Origin: Polaribacter sp. WD7 | GTDB taxonomy: Bacteria; Bacteroidota; Bacteroidia; Flavobacteriales; Flavobacteriaceae | NCBI RefSeq assembly: GCF_003335085.1 | Contig: NZ_QPEJ01000018.1 | Span: 124,001-188,000, forward strand | Direction of reading: 5' to 3' | DNA length: 64,000 nucleotides | Shown here: positions 18,553 to 26,584 of the stretch, piece by piece | Numbering within the stretch: position 1 is the stretch's first letter | Layout: every line of letters begins with the position of its first letter | Made by a program: the position numbers and the translations under genes | Notes under the pieces: generated by a model | The model's database searches: none | The model's input: only the letters and a program-made list of their open reading frames with translations | What the model was told of the DNA's origin: nothing

Positions 18553-18732
18553 TTAAACAGTTTCTATTGTTTTTTCTGCTTTTAAAAGATAAGTGATGTC
18601 TTTTTCTATTTCTGAAGCCTTTTCTAGTGTATCCTTTTTCTGTAGAGATGAATTTACAGTTTTTACTGTAATAATGATTCCTGCTACAAATATTACTGTA
18701 AACAAAAGAATTATTTTTCTAAAATTTTTCAT
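18553..18732 (-). CDS. 59-residue single-pass membrane micro-protein
   Basis: An unlisted short ORF. Residues 1-6 are basic (MKNFRK), residues 7-24 form one transmembrane helix (IILLFTVIFVAGIIITVK), and the rest is a charged helix with a heptad-like pattern (LQKKDTLEKASEIEKDITYLL) exposed on one side. An ECF-type promoter (18756-18784) lies with its -10 end 24 bases before the ATG. I do not recognise the family. The antisense frame is open over a similar length, but only this strand has a promoter and a sensible protein architecture. Function unknown; possibly an envelope-stress peptide. Confidence 0.65.
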   Translation of the reverse strand: MKNFRKIILLFTVIFVAGIIITVKTVNSSLQKKDTLEKASEIEKDITYLLKAEKTIETV

Positions 18733-19200
18733 CTTTATGGTGTTGCTTCTATATGATAGACGTACTTTTTGGTAAAACGTTACAAAAAAATTAAGATTTA
18801 TTTAACTTATTTTAAGTTAGTCATCAACGTCTGTATAAATTTTAGGTAATTAAAGCCATAAAATAGAGATTTTACTTAGCCGAAAGATTATAAAGACTTA
18901 CATTAAAAGTTTTTATGTATGTTTGCGTTAATATTTTGTAAACCGTTAACAGTTTTCTTCTCCAAAAATCTAATTAAGATTTCATAAAGCATTTAATTTC
19001 CCTTTACATAATTAAAAAGTATTTTGATATTTATATTTTATAAAAACTTGAAATTAAGTTAATTATAAATTATAAACAATGAGATATCAACATATATTAT
19101 AGAAATAGTTTATCTATATATACATTAAAAAGTAACATTTGTTTAAATTAGTTAACTTATAATTTATTGTATTTTGGTAACATAATAATAAAAGCATTTT
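18733..19200. other. Non-coding gap before rnr
   Basis: 468 bases without a supported gene. It contains the ECF-like promoter of the 59-residue ORF, an inverted repeat TAACTTA-TTT-TAAGTTA (18803-18819), another TTATAAACA 9-mer at 19070-19078, and a TATTTTGG (19170-19177) one base off the -7 consensus, 24 bases before rnr. Otherwise I see only A/T-rich sequence; it may extend the candidate origin. Confidence 0.5.
18756..18784 (-). promoter_or_regulatory. ECF-type promoter of 59-residue ORF
   Basis: Minus strand reads TGTAAC, a 16-base spacer, then CGTCTAT. This is the geometry of ECF sigma-factor promoters (AAC-type -35, CGTC-type -10). The block TTTGTAACGTTTT and the GTCTAT end are repeated at 52535-52565. 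Confidence 0.6.
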
Positions 19201-21423
19201 ATGCCTAGAAAAAATAAAAAAATATATAAAAAGAAAGGAAAAGTTATTAAAGATCTTACAAGAAACATCTTTAAAATTTTAAATCAAGACAGTGATAAAT
19301 TTTACAATTATAAGCAAATTGCTACTAAATTAAATATATTTGATACTGATGGTAAAACTCAAGTATTAAAAAAATTAGTTGAATTAACAGCAACCAAAAA
19401 AATTAAAGAAGTAGATAGAGGAAAATTTCAAATTAATGAAGATAGAAAATATTCATTAGGAACCTTAGATATTACGTCAAACGGAAATGGGTATTTCATG
19501 TCTGATGATTATGAAGACGATATCTTTATACCAAATATAAATTTAGGTAAAGGTTTACATGGAGATATAGTAAAAGCTTATGTGTATAAAAAAAGACGTT
19601 CTAATAAACTAGAAGCAGATGTTGTAGAAGTTTTAGAACGTGCAAAAACAGAATTTGTAGGCGTTTTACAACTCAATAAAAACTTTGGTTTTGTATTACC
19701 AGATAGTAACAAAATGTATGCAGATATATTTATATCTCAAAACAAACTAAATGGAGCAGAACATGGAGATAAAGTACAAGCTACCATTACAGACTGGCCA
19801 GAAAAATCTAAAAATCCGTTCGGAAAAATAACCAAGGTACTCGGTAAACCAGGAGATCATAATACAGAAATGCATTCTATTTTATTAGAATATGATTTAC
19901 CCTATGAATTTCCGACAGAAGTAGAAGAAGAAGCACAATGTCTTCCTGTAGAAATTACAAAAGAAGAAATTGCAAAACGAAGAGATATGAGAAACGATTT
20001 AACGTTTACCATAGATCCTAAAGATGCAAAAGATTTTGATGATGCTTTGTCATTTAAAAAATTAGAAAACGGAAATTATGAAATAGGTATTCATATTGCA
20101 GACGTTTCTCATTACTTACAACCTAAAACTATTTTAGATGCAGAAGCCTTTGACAGAGCAACCTCTGTTTATTTGGTAGATAGAGTAGTGCCTATGCTAC
20201 CAGAAATGCTAAGTAATGGGGTATGTTCTCTAAGACCTAATGAAGAAAAATTAACCTTTTCTGCTGTTTTTGAAATGAATGAAAAAGCGCAACTTATCAA
20301 TCAATGGTTTGGAAGAACAGTAACTTATTCAGACCAACGTTTTGCGTATGAAGAAGCACAGTCTATACTAGAAAATTGTAAATTGTCAGATACTATAGCA
20401 TCTTATACAATGCCTATAGAAACGTCTATTATTGATAAAGAATATGAAGTTACTCCAGATATCGTAGAAGCTACTTTACAACTAGATAAATTAGCAAAAA
20501 TTCTTCGTAAAAAAAGAATGAAGCAAGGAGCTATTTCTTTTGATAGAGTAGAGGTAAAGTTTCATTTAGATGAACAAGCTAATCCTACAGGTGTTTACTT
20601 TAAAGAAGCAAAAGATGCTAATAAATTAATTGAAGAATTTATGTTATTAGCCAATAGAAAAGTAGCTGAATTTATTGGAAAAGCAAAAGGAGGGAAGCCA
20701 TCTAATAAAACTTTTATATACAGAGTGCATGATGAACCAGATATAGAAAAGTTGGCATCTTTACAAAACATCATCAGTAAATTTGGTTATAAAATAGATA
20801 CCAATACAAGAGAATCTACCTCAGATTCTTTAAATCAATTATTAAGTGATGTTCATGGAAAAGCAGAATCTAATATGATAGAAACTTTAGCAATTCGTTC
20901 TATGTCTAAAGCTGTCTATACAACACAAAATATTGGTCATTACGGATTAGCATTTGATTATTATAGCCATTTTACATCACCTATTAGGCGTTACCCAGAC
21001 GTAATGACACACAGATTACTACAACACTATTTAGATGGCGGAAATAGCGTAAAACAAGATGTTTATGAAGAAAAATGTAAACACTCTTCTAAACGAGAAG
21101 AATTAGCATCTAAAGCTGAACGAGATTCTATTAAATACATGCAGGTAAAATATATGCAAGATCATAAAGATGAAGTATTTGATGGTGTAATTACAGGTGT
21201 TACAGAATGGGGTATTTATGTAGAAATTACAAAGAATAAGTGTGAAGGAATGGTTAGAATTAGAGATATAAAAAGTGATTATTATATTTTTGATGAAGAG
21301 CAATACGCCATTGTAGGACAATCTACAAAACAAATGTATCAATTAGGTGATGATGTAAAGGTAAAAGTAAAAAAAACAGATTTAGAACGTAAACACCTTG
21401 ATTTTGATTTAATAGAACATTAA
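19201..21423 (+). CDS. rnr: Ribonuclease R
   Basis: A 740-residue processive 3'-5' exoribonuclease that degrades structured RNA. In order: N-terminal winged-helix/cold-shock region (1-230), RNB catalytic domain with DPKDAKDFDDALSF near residue 275 (four Asp binding metal) and YSHFTSPIRRYPDVMTHR near residue 582, and a C-terminal S1 domain (GVITGVTEWGIYVEI near residue 662). The lysine-rich N-terminus is typical. It lies beside the candidate origin. The upstream -7-like element is imperfect. Confidence 0.97.
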   Translation: MPRKNKKIYKKKGKVIKDLTRNIFKILNQDSDKFYNYKQIATKLNIFDTDGKTQVLKKLVELTATKKIKEVDRGKFQINEDRKYSLGTLDITSNGNGYFMSDDYEDDIFIPNINLGKGLHGDIVKAYVYKKRRSNKLEADVVEVLERAKTEFVGVLQLNKNFGFVLPDSNKMYADIFISQNKLNGAEHGDKVQATITDWPEKSKNPFGKITKVLGKPGDHNTEMHSILLEYDLPYEFPTEVEEEAQCLPVEITKEEIAKRRDMRNDLTFTIDPKDAKDFDDALSFKKLENGNYEIGIHIADVSHYLQPKTILDAEAFDRATSVYLVDRVVPMLPEMLSNGVCSLRPNEEKLTFSAVFEMNEKAQLINQWFGRTVTYSDQRFAYEEAQSILENCKLSDTIASYTMPIETSIIDKEYEVTPDIVEATLQLDKLAKILRKKRMKQGAISFDRVEVKFHLDEQANPTGVYFKEAKDANKLIEEFMLLANRKVAEFIGKAKGGKPSNKTFIYRVHDEPDIEKLASLQNIISKFGYKIDTNTRESTSDSLNQLLSDVHGKAESNMIETLAIRSMSKAVYTTQNIGHYGLAFDYYSHFTSPIRRYPDVMTHRLLQHYLDGGNSVKQDVYEEKCKHSSKREELASKAERDSIKYMQVKYMQDHKDEVFDGVITGVTEWGIYVEITKNKCEGMVRIRDIKSDYYIFDEEQYAIVGQSTKQMYQLGDDVKVKVKKTDLERKHLDFDLIEH

Positions 21424-21511
21424 AAAAATTGATTAATATAGATTTAACGCAATTGCAACAATAAAAATATAAATTAGTCTTTATATTGGTAACTTTAATC
21501 AAACAAAAGAA

Positions 21512-22201
21512 ATGAAAAGAATTTTTTGTACAATGTTATTTTTATTGAGTCTATCCTTAATGTCTCAAATAAAAATATCTAAAACTCTTGGAGATTATTC
21601 AGAATTGAAAGTTTACAATGGTATAGAAGTAGAATTGATAAAATCAGATAAACAATATCTAGAAATTACAGGAAAAAAATCTGAAAAAGTAAAGATTAAA
21701 AATGTAGATAATACTTTAAAATTATCTTTAAAATTTTCTGTTAAACCTAGCGAAAACGCTGCTGAGGGTGAAGTTTTAATTAAATTATATTATAACAAAG
21801 AAATAGCTATTATAGATGCAAATGAAGGAGCAACTATAACAAGTAAAAGCTTTAATCAAGATAAATTAGAAGTAAACGCACAAGAAAGAGCTTTTATAAA
21901 TTTATTATGTACTACAGATTACTTAAAGGTAAGAGCGTCTTCTGGTGGAATTATTAAATTATCTGGTGCTTCAAAAAATCAAGTTGTAGATGTAGATTTA
22001 TATGGTACTTATCATGGTTTTAATATGAGTGTATCTAGCAATTCTACCGTAAATGCAGGTACGGGTGCAAAAGCAGAAATTTTAGCAGGAGAAACACTAA
22101 ATGCTAAGGTTGGTTTTGGAGGTTCTATTTTTTACAAAGGAAATCCTAAAGTAATTAAAGATAAAAAAGTTATAGGAGGAATTATTCAGAAAAGAAATTA
22201 G
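21512..22201 (+). CDS. Exported head-GIN (DUF2807) protein
   Basis: A 229-residue protein with a signal peptide (about residues 1-19, ending LMSQ). The body has the repetitive short beta-strand pattern of DUF2807, the putative auto-transporter adhesin head GIN domain: LGDYSELKVYNGIEVELIKSDKQ at the front, then alternating VNAQERAFINLLC, VRASSGGIIKLSGASKN and VNAGTGAKAEI steps suggesting a right-handed beta-helix. In Bacteroidota such proteins are periplasmic or surface-bound with no established function. It follows rnr by 88 bases and precedes tatA. Confidence 0.85.
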   Translation: MKRIFCTMLFLLSLSLMSQIKISKTLGDYSELKVYNGIEVELIKSDKQYLEITGKKSEKVKIKNVDNTLKLSLKFSVKPSENAAEGEVLIKLYYNKEIAIIDANEGATITSKSFNQDKLEVNAQERAFINLLCTTDYLKVRASSGGIIKLSGASKNQVVDVDLYGTYHGFNMSVSSNSTVNAGTGAKAEILAGETLNAKVGFGGSIFYKGNPKVIKDKKVIGGIIQKRN

Positions 22202-22204
22202 TCT

Positions 22205-22220
22205 TACTTTTGTATCTTTG
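22205..22220 (+). promoter_or_regulatory. tatA tandem -7 elements
   Basis: TACTTTTG (22205-22212) and TATCTTTG (22213-22220) both match TAnnTTTG, directly abutting. The ATG lies 17 bases after the second. Confidence 0.55.
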
Positions 22221-22237
22221 TATTTAAAGAATAAAAA

Positions 22238-22429
22238 ATGAACAGTTTAGCAATATATTTTGGAATGATAGGTGGACCACAAGTTATTATAATTGTTGTG
22301 GTTATTTTATTACTATTTGGTGGAAGAAAAATTCCTGAATTAATGAAAGGATTAGGTAGCGGAATTAAAGAATTTAAAAATGCCGCTAAAGAAGAGGAAT
22401 CTGATGAAAAATTAGAAGAAAAAAAGTAA
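22238..22429 (+). CDS. tatA: Twin-arginine translocase TatA/E subunit
   Basis: A 63-residue pore-forming subunit of the Tat system, which exports folded proteins. It shows the family pattern: a short N-terminus, the transmembrane helix [19 protein letters not shown] with the hinge FGGRKIP, an amphipathic helix [14 protein letters not shown], and an acidic tail. Its tatC partner is not adjacent; a second TatA-like gene is at 43407-43688. A strong terminator follows. Confidence 0.93.
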   Translation: MNSLAIYFGMIGGPQVIIIVVVILLLFGGRKIPELMKGLGSGIKEFKNAAKEEESDEKLEEKK

Positions 22430-22456
22430 AAATCGTTACTTTATTATCTCATAAAA

Positions 22457-22498
22457 AAAGCTCAATTTATATATAAATTGAGCTTTAGTTTTTTTAAA
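22457..22498 (+). terminator. Intrinsic terminator of tatA
   Basis: A 30-base perfect palindrome (22457-22486, AAAGCTCAATTTAT arms) followed by AG and a seven-T run. It can also act for minus-strand transcription, but the T-run favours plus. Confidence 0.85.
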
Positions 22499-22625
22499 TT
22501 AAAAAAATCCCCCAATATTTCTAATTTAATTTCTTTGACACAAATATAGGCTACTATCATTGTTTTCTCAAGAAAATGTTACAAACGGGAAGAATTATTC
22601 AATGTTTGGGATGAAAAGGAAGCTT

Positions 22626-23510
22626 TTATCTAGAAAAAATTAATAAAGATTGTTTGCTAAAATTTCTAGATACAGGAATAAAAAAACAAACATGTTTAAT
22701 TTTTAATAAATAACCTCTTGCATTACCTTGAATATCTTCTATATAGTTTGAATTGATAATATAAGATTTATGACAACGTATGATATTAGGGTATTCTTTT
22801 AAATTAGTATCTATTTTTGATAAAGTTACTCTTAAAATATCTTCTTTTAAATTAATAGAGTTTTGTTTTTTTAAAAAGAAACTAGCATAATTTCCTTGAG
22901 AGGTAATATAAACCAAATCGTCTGCTTTAAACTCTAAATATTCTTTTTTATTATCAGAATAAATTTTTATAAAATCATTTAAAATTTGTTTCTTTTCTAA
23001 CGTTATACTCGATTTGTACTTTTTAATAAACCCTATTTTTTCTTGTCTTCTTTCTCTAGTATATTTTTCATTATAAAATATATATATGCTTAAAGGTAAA
23101 CACGTAACTAAAAAAGAATAGATTAAGTACTGTAATAAAGAAAGTTTTTTTAGATTATACTGTTCTTTGTACATCTCTCCAAAATACCATAAAAAAGTAC
23201 CTACAATAAGAACACCCACTAAAAGAAGTAAAATATTTCTACCAATAGTCCATTTATCTTCATTAAAAAAACGTTTAAAAATCATTGGAGGAACCCATAC
23301 CATAAAAAAAGTACCTATAAAAACTATGATACCAATACCTATTGTATATTCAAGAATAACAGGATGATCTATTAATGATAAGTAAAAAGGTTTGAAGATG
23401 TATAAAAAGCAAAAAACAAAAAGACCAAAGAAAAAGCTAATTTTTAGTTTAAATTTAATAGAAGTATTAAAATAGTAAGGTTTAGATAACCAAGAATTTT
23501 TTTTTTTCAT
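22626..23510 (-). CDS. Membrane-anchored LytTR regulator B
   Basis: A 294-residue protein with four hydrophobic segments in the first 150 residues and a C-terminal LytTR DNA-binding domain (about residues 195-290). The LytTR part shows DLVYITSQGNYASFFLK, then IIRCHKSYIINSNYIEDIQGN and FIPVSRNF, the family order. There is no response-regulator receiver domain, so signal sensing may be through the membrane part. It lies 20 bases downstream of a paralogue with the same layout, so they form an operon. LytTR proteins bind direct repeats upstream of target genes; targets are unknown. Confidence 0.88.
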   Translation of the reverse strand: MKKKNSWLSKPYYFNTSIKFKLKISFFFGLFVFCFLYIFKPFYLSLIDHPVILEYTIGIGIIVFIGTFFMVWVPPMIFKRFFNEDKWTIGRNILLLLVGVLIVGTFLWYFGEMYKEQYNLKKLSLLQYLIYSFLVTCLPLSIYIFYNEKYTRERRQEKIGFIKKYKSSITLEKKQILNDFIKIYSDNKKEYLEFKADDLVYITSQGNYASFFLKKQNSINLKEDILRVTLSKIDTNLKEYPNIIRCHKSYIINSNYIEDIQGNARGYLLKIKHVCFFIPVSRNFSKQSLLIFSR

Positions 23511-23530
23511 ACGAAGCTTAAAAAGTAAAT

Positions 23531-24403
23531 TTAAGAAATTAAATTTGTAAGTTCATCTTTTTTAAAATTTCTAGAAACTGGTATTTTTTTATTAATACTA
23601 TCAGATTTTAAGTAATATCCTCTAGCATTTCCAGAAACTGAGTTTATAAATTTTGTATTTATGATATAGGATTTATGACATCTAACAAAGTTTGAGTAAT
23701 TATTTAAACACTTTTGTATGTTAAATAATGTATTTCTTATAATACGCTCTTTTGTTTGTTTCTCAGTTTTAAGATAAAAACATGCATAATTACCTTGAGA
23801 AGTAATGTATATTAAATCATTTACATTAAAAGATATATTTTCTTTATTATTTTCACCAAAAATTATAATTTCATTAGTATCTATATCTTTGCTATCTACT
23901 TTTTTAGAAAGCTTTATGTTCATGATTTTCTTTGCTGTTTTTTCTCTATGATATCTATACATTTTTTCACTGACGTAAGTAAAAATAATTATAGGAAAAA
24001 TAGCTATAGTAAAGGTAAAACCTAAAAAATCTTTAAGAGATAATAAATCTATGTTTTGTGTATTTTGTACTAAAGAATTATAGTAATAATTACCCACAGA
24101 AATAAAAAAAACTAATAAAAACAGAAAAAAAATATTTTTTGCTACAGTCCAGTTTTCATCATCAAAAAAAGATTGAAACAAAATTGGAAATAAAAGAAAA
24201 AAGAAAGAAGAACAAATAAATGTTATTAACCCAAAACCAGCTGTATATAACAATTTGTTGTTTAAAATACTTGTTATTCCGAAAGGACGAAAAATAAAGA
24301 GAAATAGAAATATAAAAAAACCAACACCTAAGCAAATTATAAAATTAAACTTAAAAGAATTGATAAAAAAATAAGGTTTTTTTAACCAATGTAAAACAAA
24401 CAT
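23531..24403 (-). CDS. Membrane-anchored LytTR regulator A
   Basis: A 290-residue paralogue of the next gene. Four membrane segments occupy residues 15-145, followed by a linker and a LytTR domain showing DLIYITSQGNYACFYLK, NFVRCHKSYIINTKFINSVSGN and IPVSRNF. The shared blocks make a tandem duplication likely, while the membrane halves have diverged in sequence. As first gene of the pair it may form homo- or heterodimers with its partner. No histidine kinase gene is nearby. Role unknown. Confidence 0.88.
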   Translation of the reverse strand: MFVLHWLKKPYFFINSFKFNFIICLGVGFFIFLFLFIFRPFGITSILNNKLLYTAGFGLITFICSSFFFLLFPILFQSFFDDENWTVAKNIFFLFLLVFFISVGNYYYNSLVQNTQNIDLLSLKDFLGFTFTIAIFPIIIFTYVSEKMYRYHREKTAKKIMNIKLSKKVDSKDIDTNEIIIFGENNKENISFNVNDLIYITSQGNYACFYLKTEKQTKERIIRNTLFNIQKCLNNYSNFVRCHKSYIINTKFINSVSGNARGYYLKSDSINKKIPVSRNFKKDELTNLIS

Positions 24404-24473
24404 TCTAAGATGATTATAGTATTATTTTGATAAAGATTTTACAAATAAAAAATTATTTAAAAACTCATAAAAG

Positions 24474-24983
24474 CTATTTTATTTTTTCTTTATCTATAGA
24501 GCCTTGAGGGATAATAAGAGAAGTTTTAAAATCTGGAAAAATGCTACTCATCATTGGACTAGAAAGTTGTTTAGCTTCTATAAAATTCCAATTTTTTGTT
24601 GTCTCATTATAAATACCTAGAAGATATGCTTTAGAAGTAATTCTATAGTCATTAAAAAGCATTACATATGTATTATTTATAAAACATCTTTTTTGATTTT
24701 GTTCTTCTACAATTTCTGAGCAAGACACTACCTCTGCAGATTCAAATGCAAAACCTTGCTTTCTCATATCTTCCATAGATTTAGAAATCAAACGTAAAGC
24801 TTCTTTTTTACCTCCCATTACTTTTAAAACAGGAGTATATGTATATGCTAAAACGGTTTTATAATCAGACTTTAAAGTAGCATCTGCCGTTATTTTTGCA
24901 TCTCTTAAAGCCTCTTCTTTAGTTTGACTTAAAGATATAAAACTAAAGAAAAAACTTAAAAGAAATAAAAGTAGTTTATTCAT
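24474..24983 (-). CDS. Exported protein, NTF2-like
   Basis: A 169-residue protein with a strong signal peptide (residues 1-19, ending SLSQ). The rest (KITADATLKSDYKTVLAYTYTPVLKVMGGKKEALRLI, later YRITSKAYLLGIYNETTKNWNFIEA) resembles the cone-shaped NTF2/SnoaL fold used as a binding module, but without active-site residues I can name. Its start overlaps the end of the SPFH gene by 8 bases, so it is translationally coupled and probably periplasmic. Function unknown. Confidence 0.72.
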   Translation of the reverse strand: MNKLLLFLLSFFFSFISLSQTKEEALRDAKITADATLKSDYKTVLAYTYTPVLKVMGGKKEALRLISKSMEDMRKQGFAFESAEVVSCSEIVEEQNQKRCFINNTYVMLFNDYRITSKAYLLGIYNETTKNWNFIEAKQLSSPMMSSIFPDFKTSLIIPQGSIDKEKIK

Positions 24984-25905
24984 TATTTTTCTTTTTTGGC
25001 TTAGCGTTTTTCATAGCCTCTCCAATTTGATTACTTGCTGTAAAACTAGCCACCATATCATTTAACATTTGACTTCCTGCTTGAGGTGAGTTGGGTAATA
25101 AAATTAAGTTACTATTTGTTTCTTGACCAATAGATTGTAACGTATCATAATGTTGTGTAACCACAATTAATGCAGATGCTTCTTGAGAGTTTATACCTAC
25201 TTTATTTAATACTTCTACAGACTCTTCTAAACCTCTTGCAATTTCGCGTCTTTGGTCTGCAATACCTTGCCCTTGTAAACGTTTGCTTTCTGCTTCTGCT
25301 TTAGCACGTTCTACAATTAAAATTCGTTGCGCATCACCCTCAAATTGAGCTGCAGTTTTTTCTCTATCTGCTGCGTTAATTCTGTTCATAGCTGCTTTAA
25401 CTTGAGCATCAGGATCTATATCTGTTACTAAAGTTTTAATAATATCATAACCATATTCTGTCATGTATTCTTGCAATTCTCTTTTTACAGCAATGGCAAT
25501 GTCATCTTTTTTTACAAAAACGTCATCTAATCTCATTTTAGGAACTTCTGCTCTAACTACATCAAAAACAAAAGAAGTAATTTGATCATGAGGATAATCT
25601 AATTTATAAAAAGCATCATAAACTTTTTCTCTAATAACTTTATATTGAACGGAAACTTTTAGTTTTACAAATACGTCATCTAACGTTTTGGTTTCTATAA
25701 TAACGTCTAATTGTTGAATTTTTAAACTCAGTTTTCCTGCAATTCTATCAACTAAAGGAATTTTTAATTGAAGACCAGAATGACGAATGCTTTGAAATTT
25801 TCCGAAACGTTCTATAATTGCAGAAGTTTGTTGTTTCACCACAAAAAAGGCGCCGAAAACAAATAAAGCTATAAGAATAAAGATAATAGGTAAAGTAGCA
25901 AACAT
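24976..25905 (-). CDS. SPFH/Band 7 (stomatin-like) membrane protein
   Basis: A 309-residue protein with one N-terminal membrane anchor (residues 5-24) and a Band 7 domain: ERFGKFQSIRHSGLQLKIPLVDRI near residue 34, VFDVVRAEVPKMRLDDVFVKKDD near residue 113, then a coiled coil rich in Ala, Glu and Arg (AAQFEGDAQRILIVERAKAEAESKR region). SPFH proteins assemble ring-like membrane microdomains and often modulate proteases such as FtsH. The C-terminal tail is basic. It is first in a two-gene unit with an exported NTF2-like protein. A TATCTTTA upstream is one base off the -7 consensus. Confidence 0.92.
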   Translation of the reverse strand: MFATLPIIFILIALFVFGAFFVVKQQTSAIIERFGKFQSIRHSGLQLKIPLVDRIAGKLSLKIQQLDVIIETKTLDDVFVKLKVSVQYKVIREKVYDAFYKLDYPHDQITSFVFDVVRAEVPKMRLDDVFVKKDDIAIAVKRELQEYMTEYGYDIIKTLVTDIDPDAQVKAAMNRINAADREKTAAQFEGDAQRILIVERAKAEAESKRLQGQGIADQRREIARGLEESVEVLNKVGINSQEASALIVVTQHYDTLQSIGQETNSNLILLPNSPQAGSQMLNDMVASFTASNQIGEAMKNAKPKKKNNE

Positions 25906-26006
25906 GATAATTTTTTTAAATTAATAAACGATTATTGTAAAGATACTTAAAAGATTAAGTACTTATAGGTATATTTTTTCTTAAAAATGTTACAGTTATT
26001 TAAAAG

Positions 26007-26037
26007 AAAAACCCTGTACAGCTAGTACAGGGTTTTT
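26007..26037 (-). terminator. Intrinsic terminator
   Basis: AAAAACCCTGTAC pairs with GTACAGGGTTTTT across a 5-base loop. Read on the minus strand it is followed by T-rich sequence and ends the gltX unit. Confidence 0.85.
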
Positions 26038-26057
26038 ATATGTTGGTTGTAAAAGTA

Positions 26058-26582
26058 TTATTTATAAAACGTTTTGTTTAGTTTTCTATTATACTTAATC
26101 CATTTTAGGTATTGTTTTTTAGAGAGTACGCTTTTCATTTTTGCATCAAAAGCTTTATCTTCTTGTTGAATGCTTTCAGAAACTGGTTTTAAATTTTCAT
26201 TCATAGCTTTCATTACTTTAGGTTGGTTAGAAAAATCACCTGTTTCTATGGCTTTTTTTTGAAAACTTTCTACCATATTTTTAGTACTTTTTAAAACAAA
26301 ACTGTTTATTCTTTCAATATCTTTAATAGATTTATTGTAGTTTTTTAAAGTTGTAGAAAATGTTTTACCAGTAGTAGAAGATAATTTTACGCCTGTTTTT
26401 TTGGCAGCTTTTTCTACATCATAAATTATAATACCAACATATTTTTCTACTTCAAACTTTGGTTTAGGACTTTGTTGTTGTTGCGGACTAGGAAAGCTTT
26501 GTCTCTGACGAGAATTGTTGTTAAACTGAGCATAAGAAATACTAGTAAATAGTAAAGCTAAAAGAAAAAATAGTTGTTTCAT
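26058..26582 (-). CDS. Exported basic helical protein
   Basis: A 174-residue protein with a signal peptide (residues 1-18, ending SYAQ) followed by a Gln/Asn/Ser-rich linker (FNNNSRQRQSFPSPQQQQS) and a basic all-helical domain of about 130 residues ending KQYLKWIKYNRKLNKTFYK. It lies 2 bases after the gltX stop, so it is in its transcript. The helical pattern recalls Spy/CpxP-like periplasmic proteins with a terminal LKKWKKY motif, but that is only a resemblance. Function unknown. Confidence 0.7.
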   Translation of the reverse strand: MKQLFFLLALLFTSISYAQFNNNSRQRQSFPSPQQQQSPKPKFEVEKYVGIIIYDVEKAAKKTGVKLSSTTGKTFSTTLKNYNKSIKDIERINSFVLKSTKNMVESFQKKAIETGDFSNQPKVMKAMNENLKPVSESIQQEDKAFDAKMKSVLSKKQYLKWIKYNRKLNKTFYK

Positions 26583-26584
26583 AA

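Noticed and set aside
18593..18775. 60-residue plus-strand ORF in the origin gap
   Set aside because: It is antisense to the 59-residue membrane ORF, has no promoter or leader on its strand, and its composition looks like a shadow frame.
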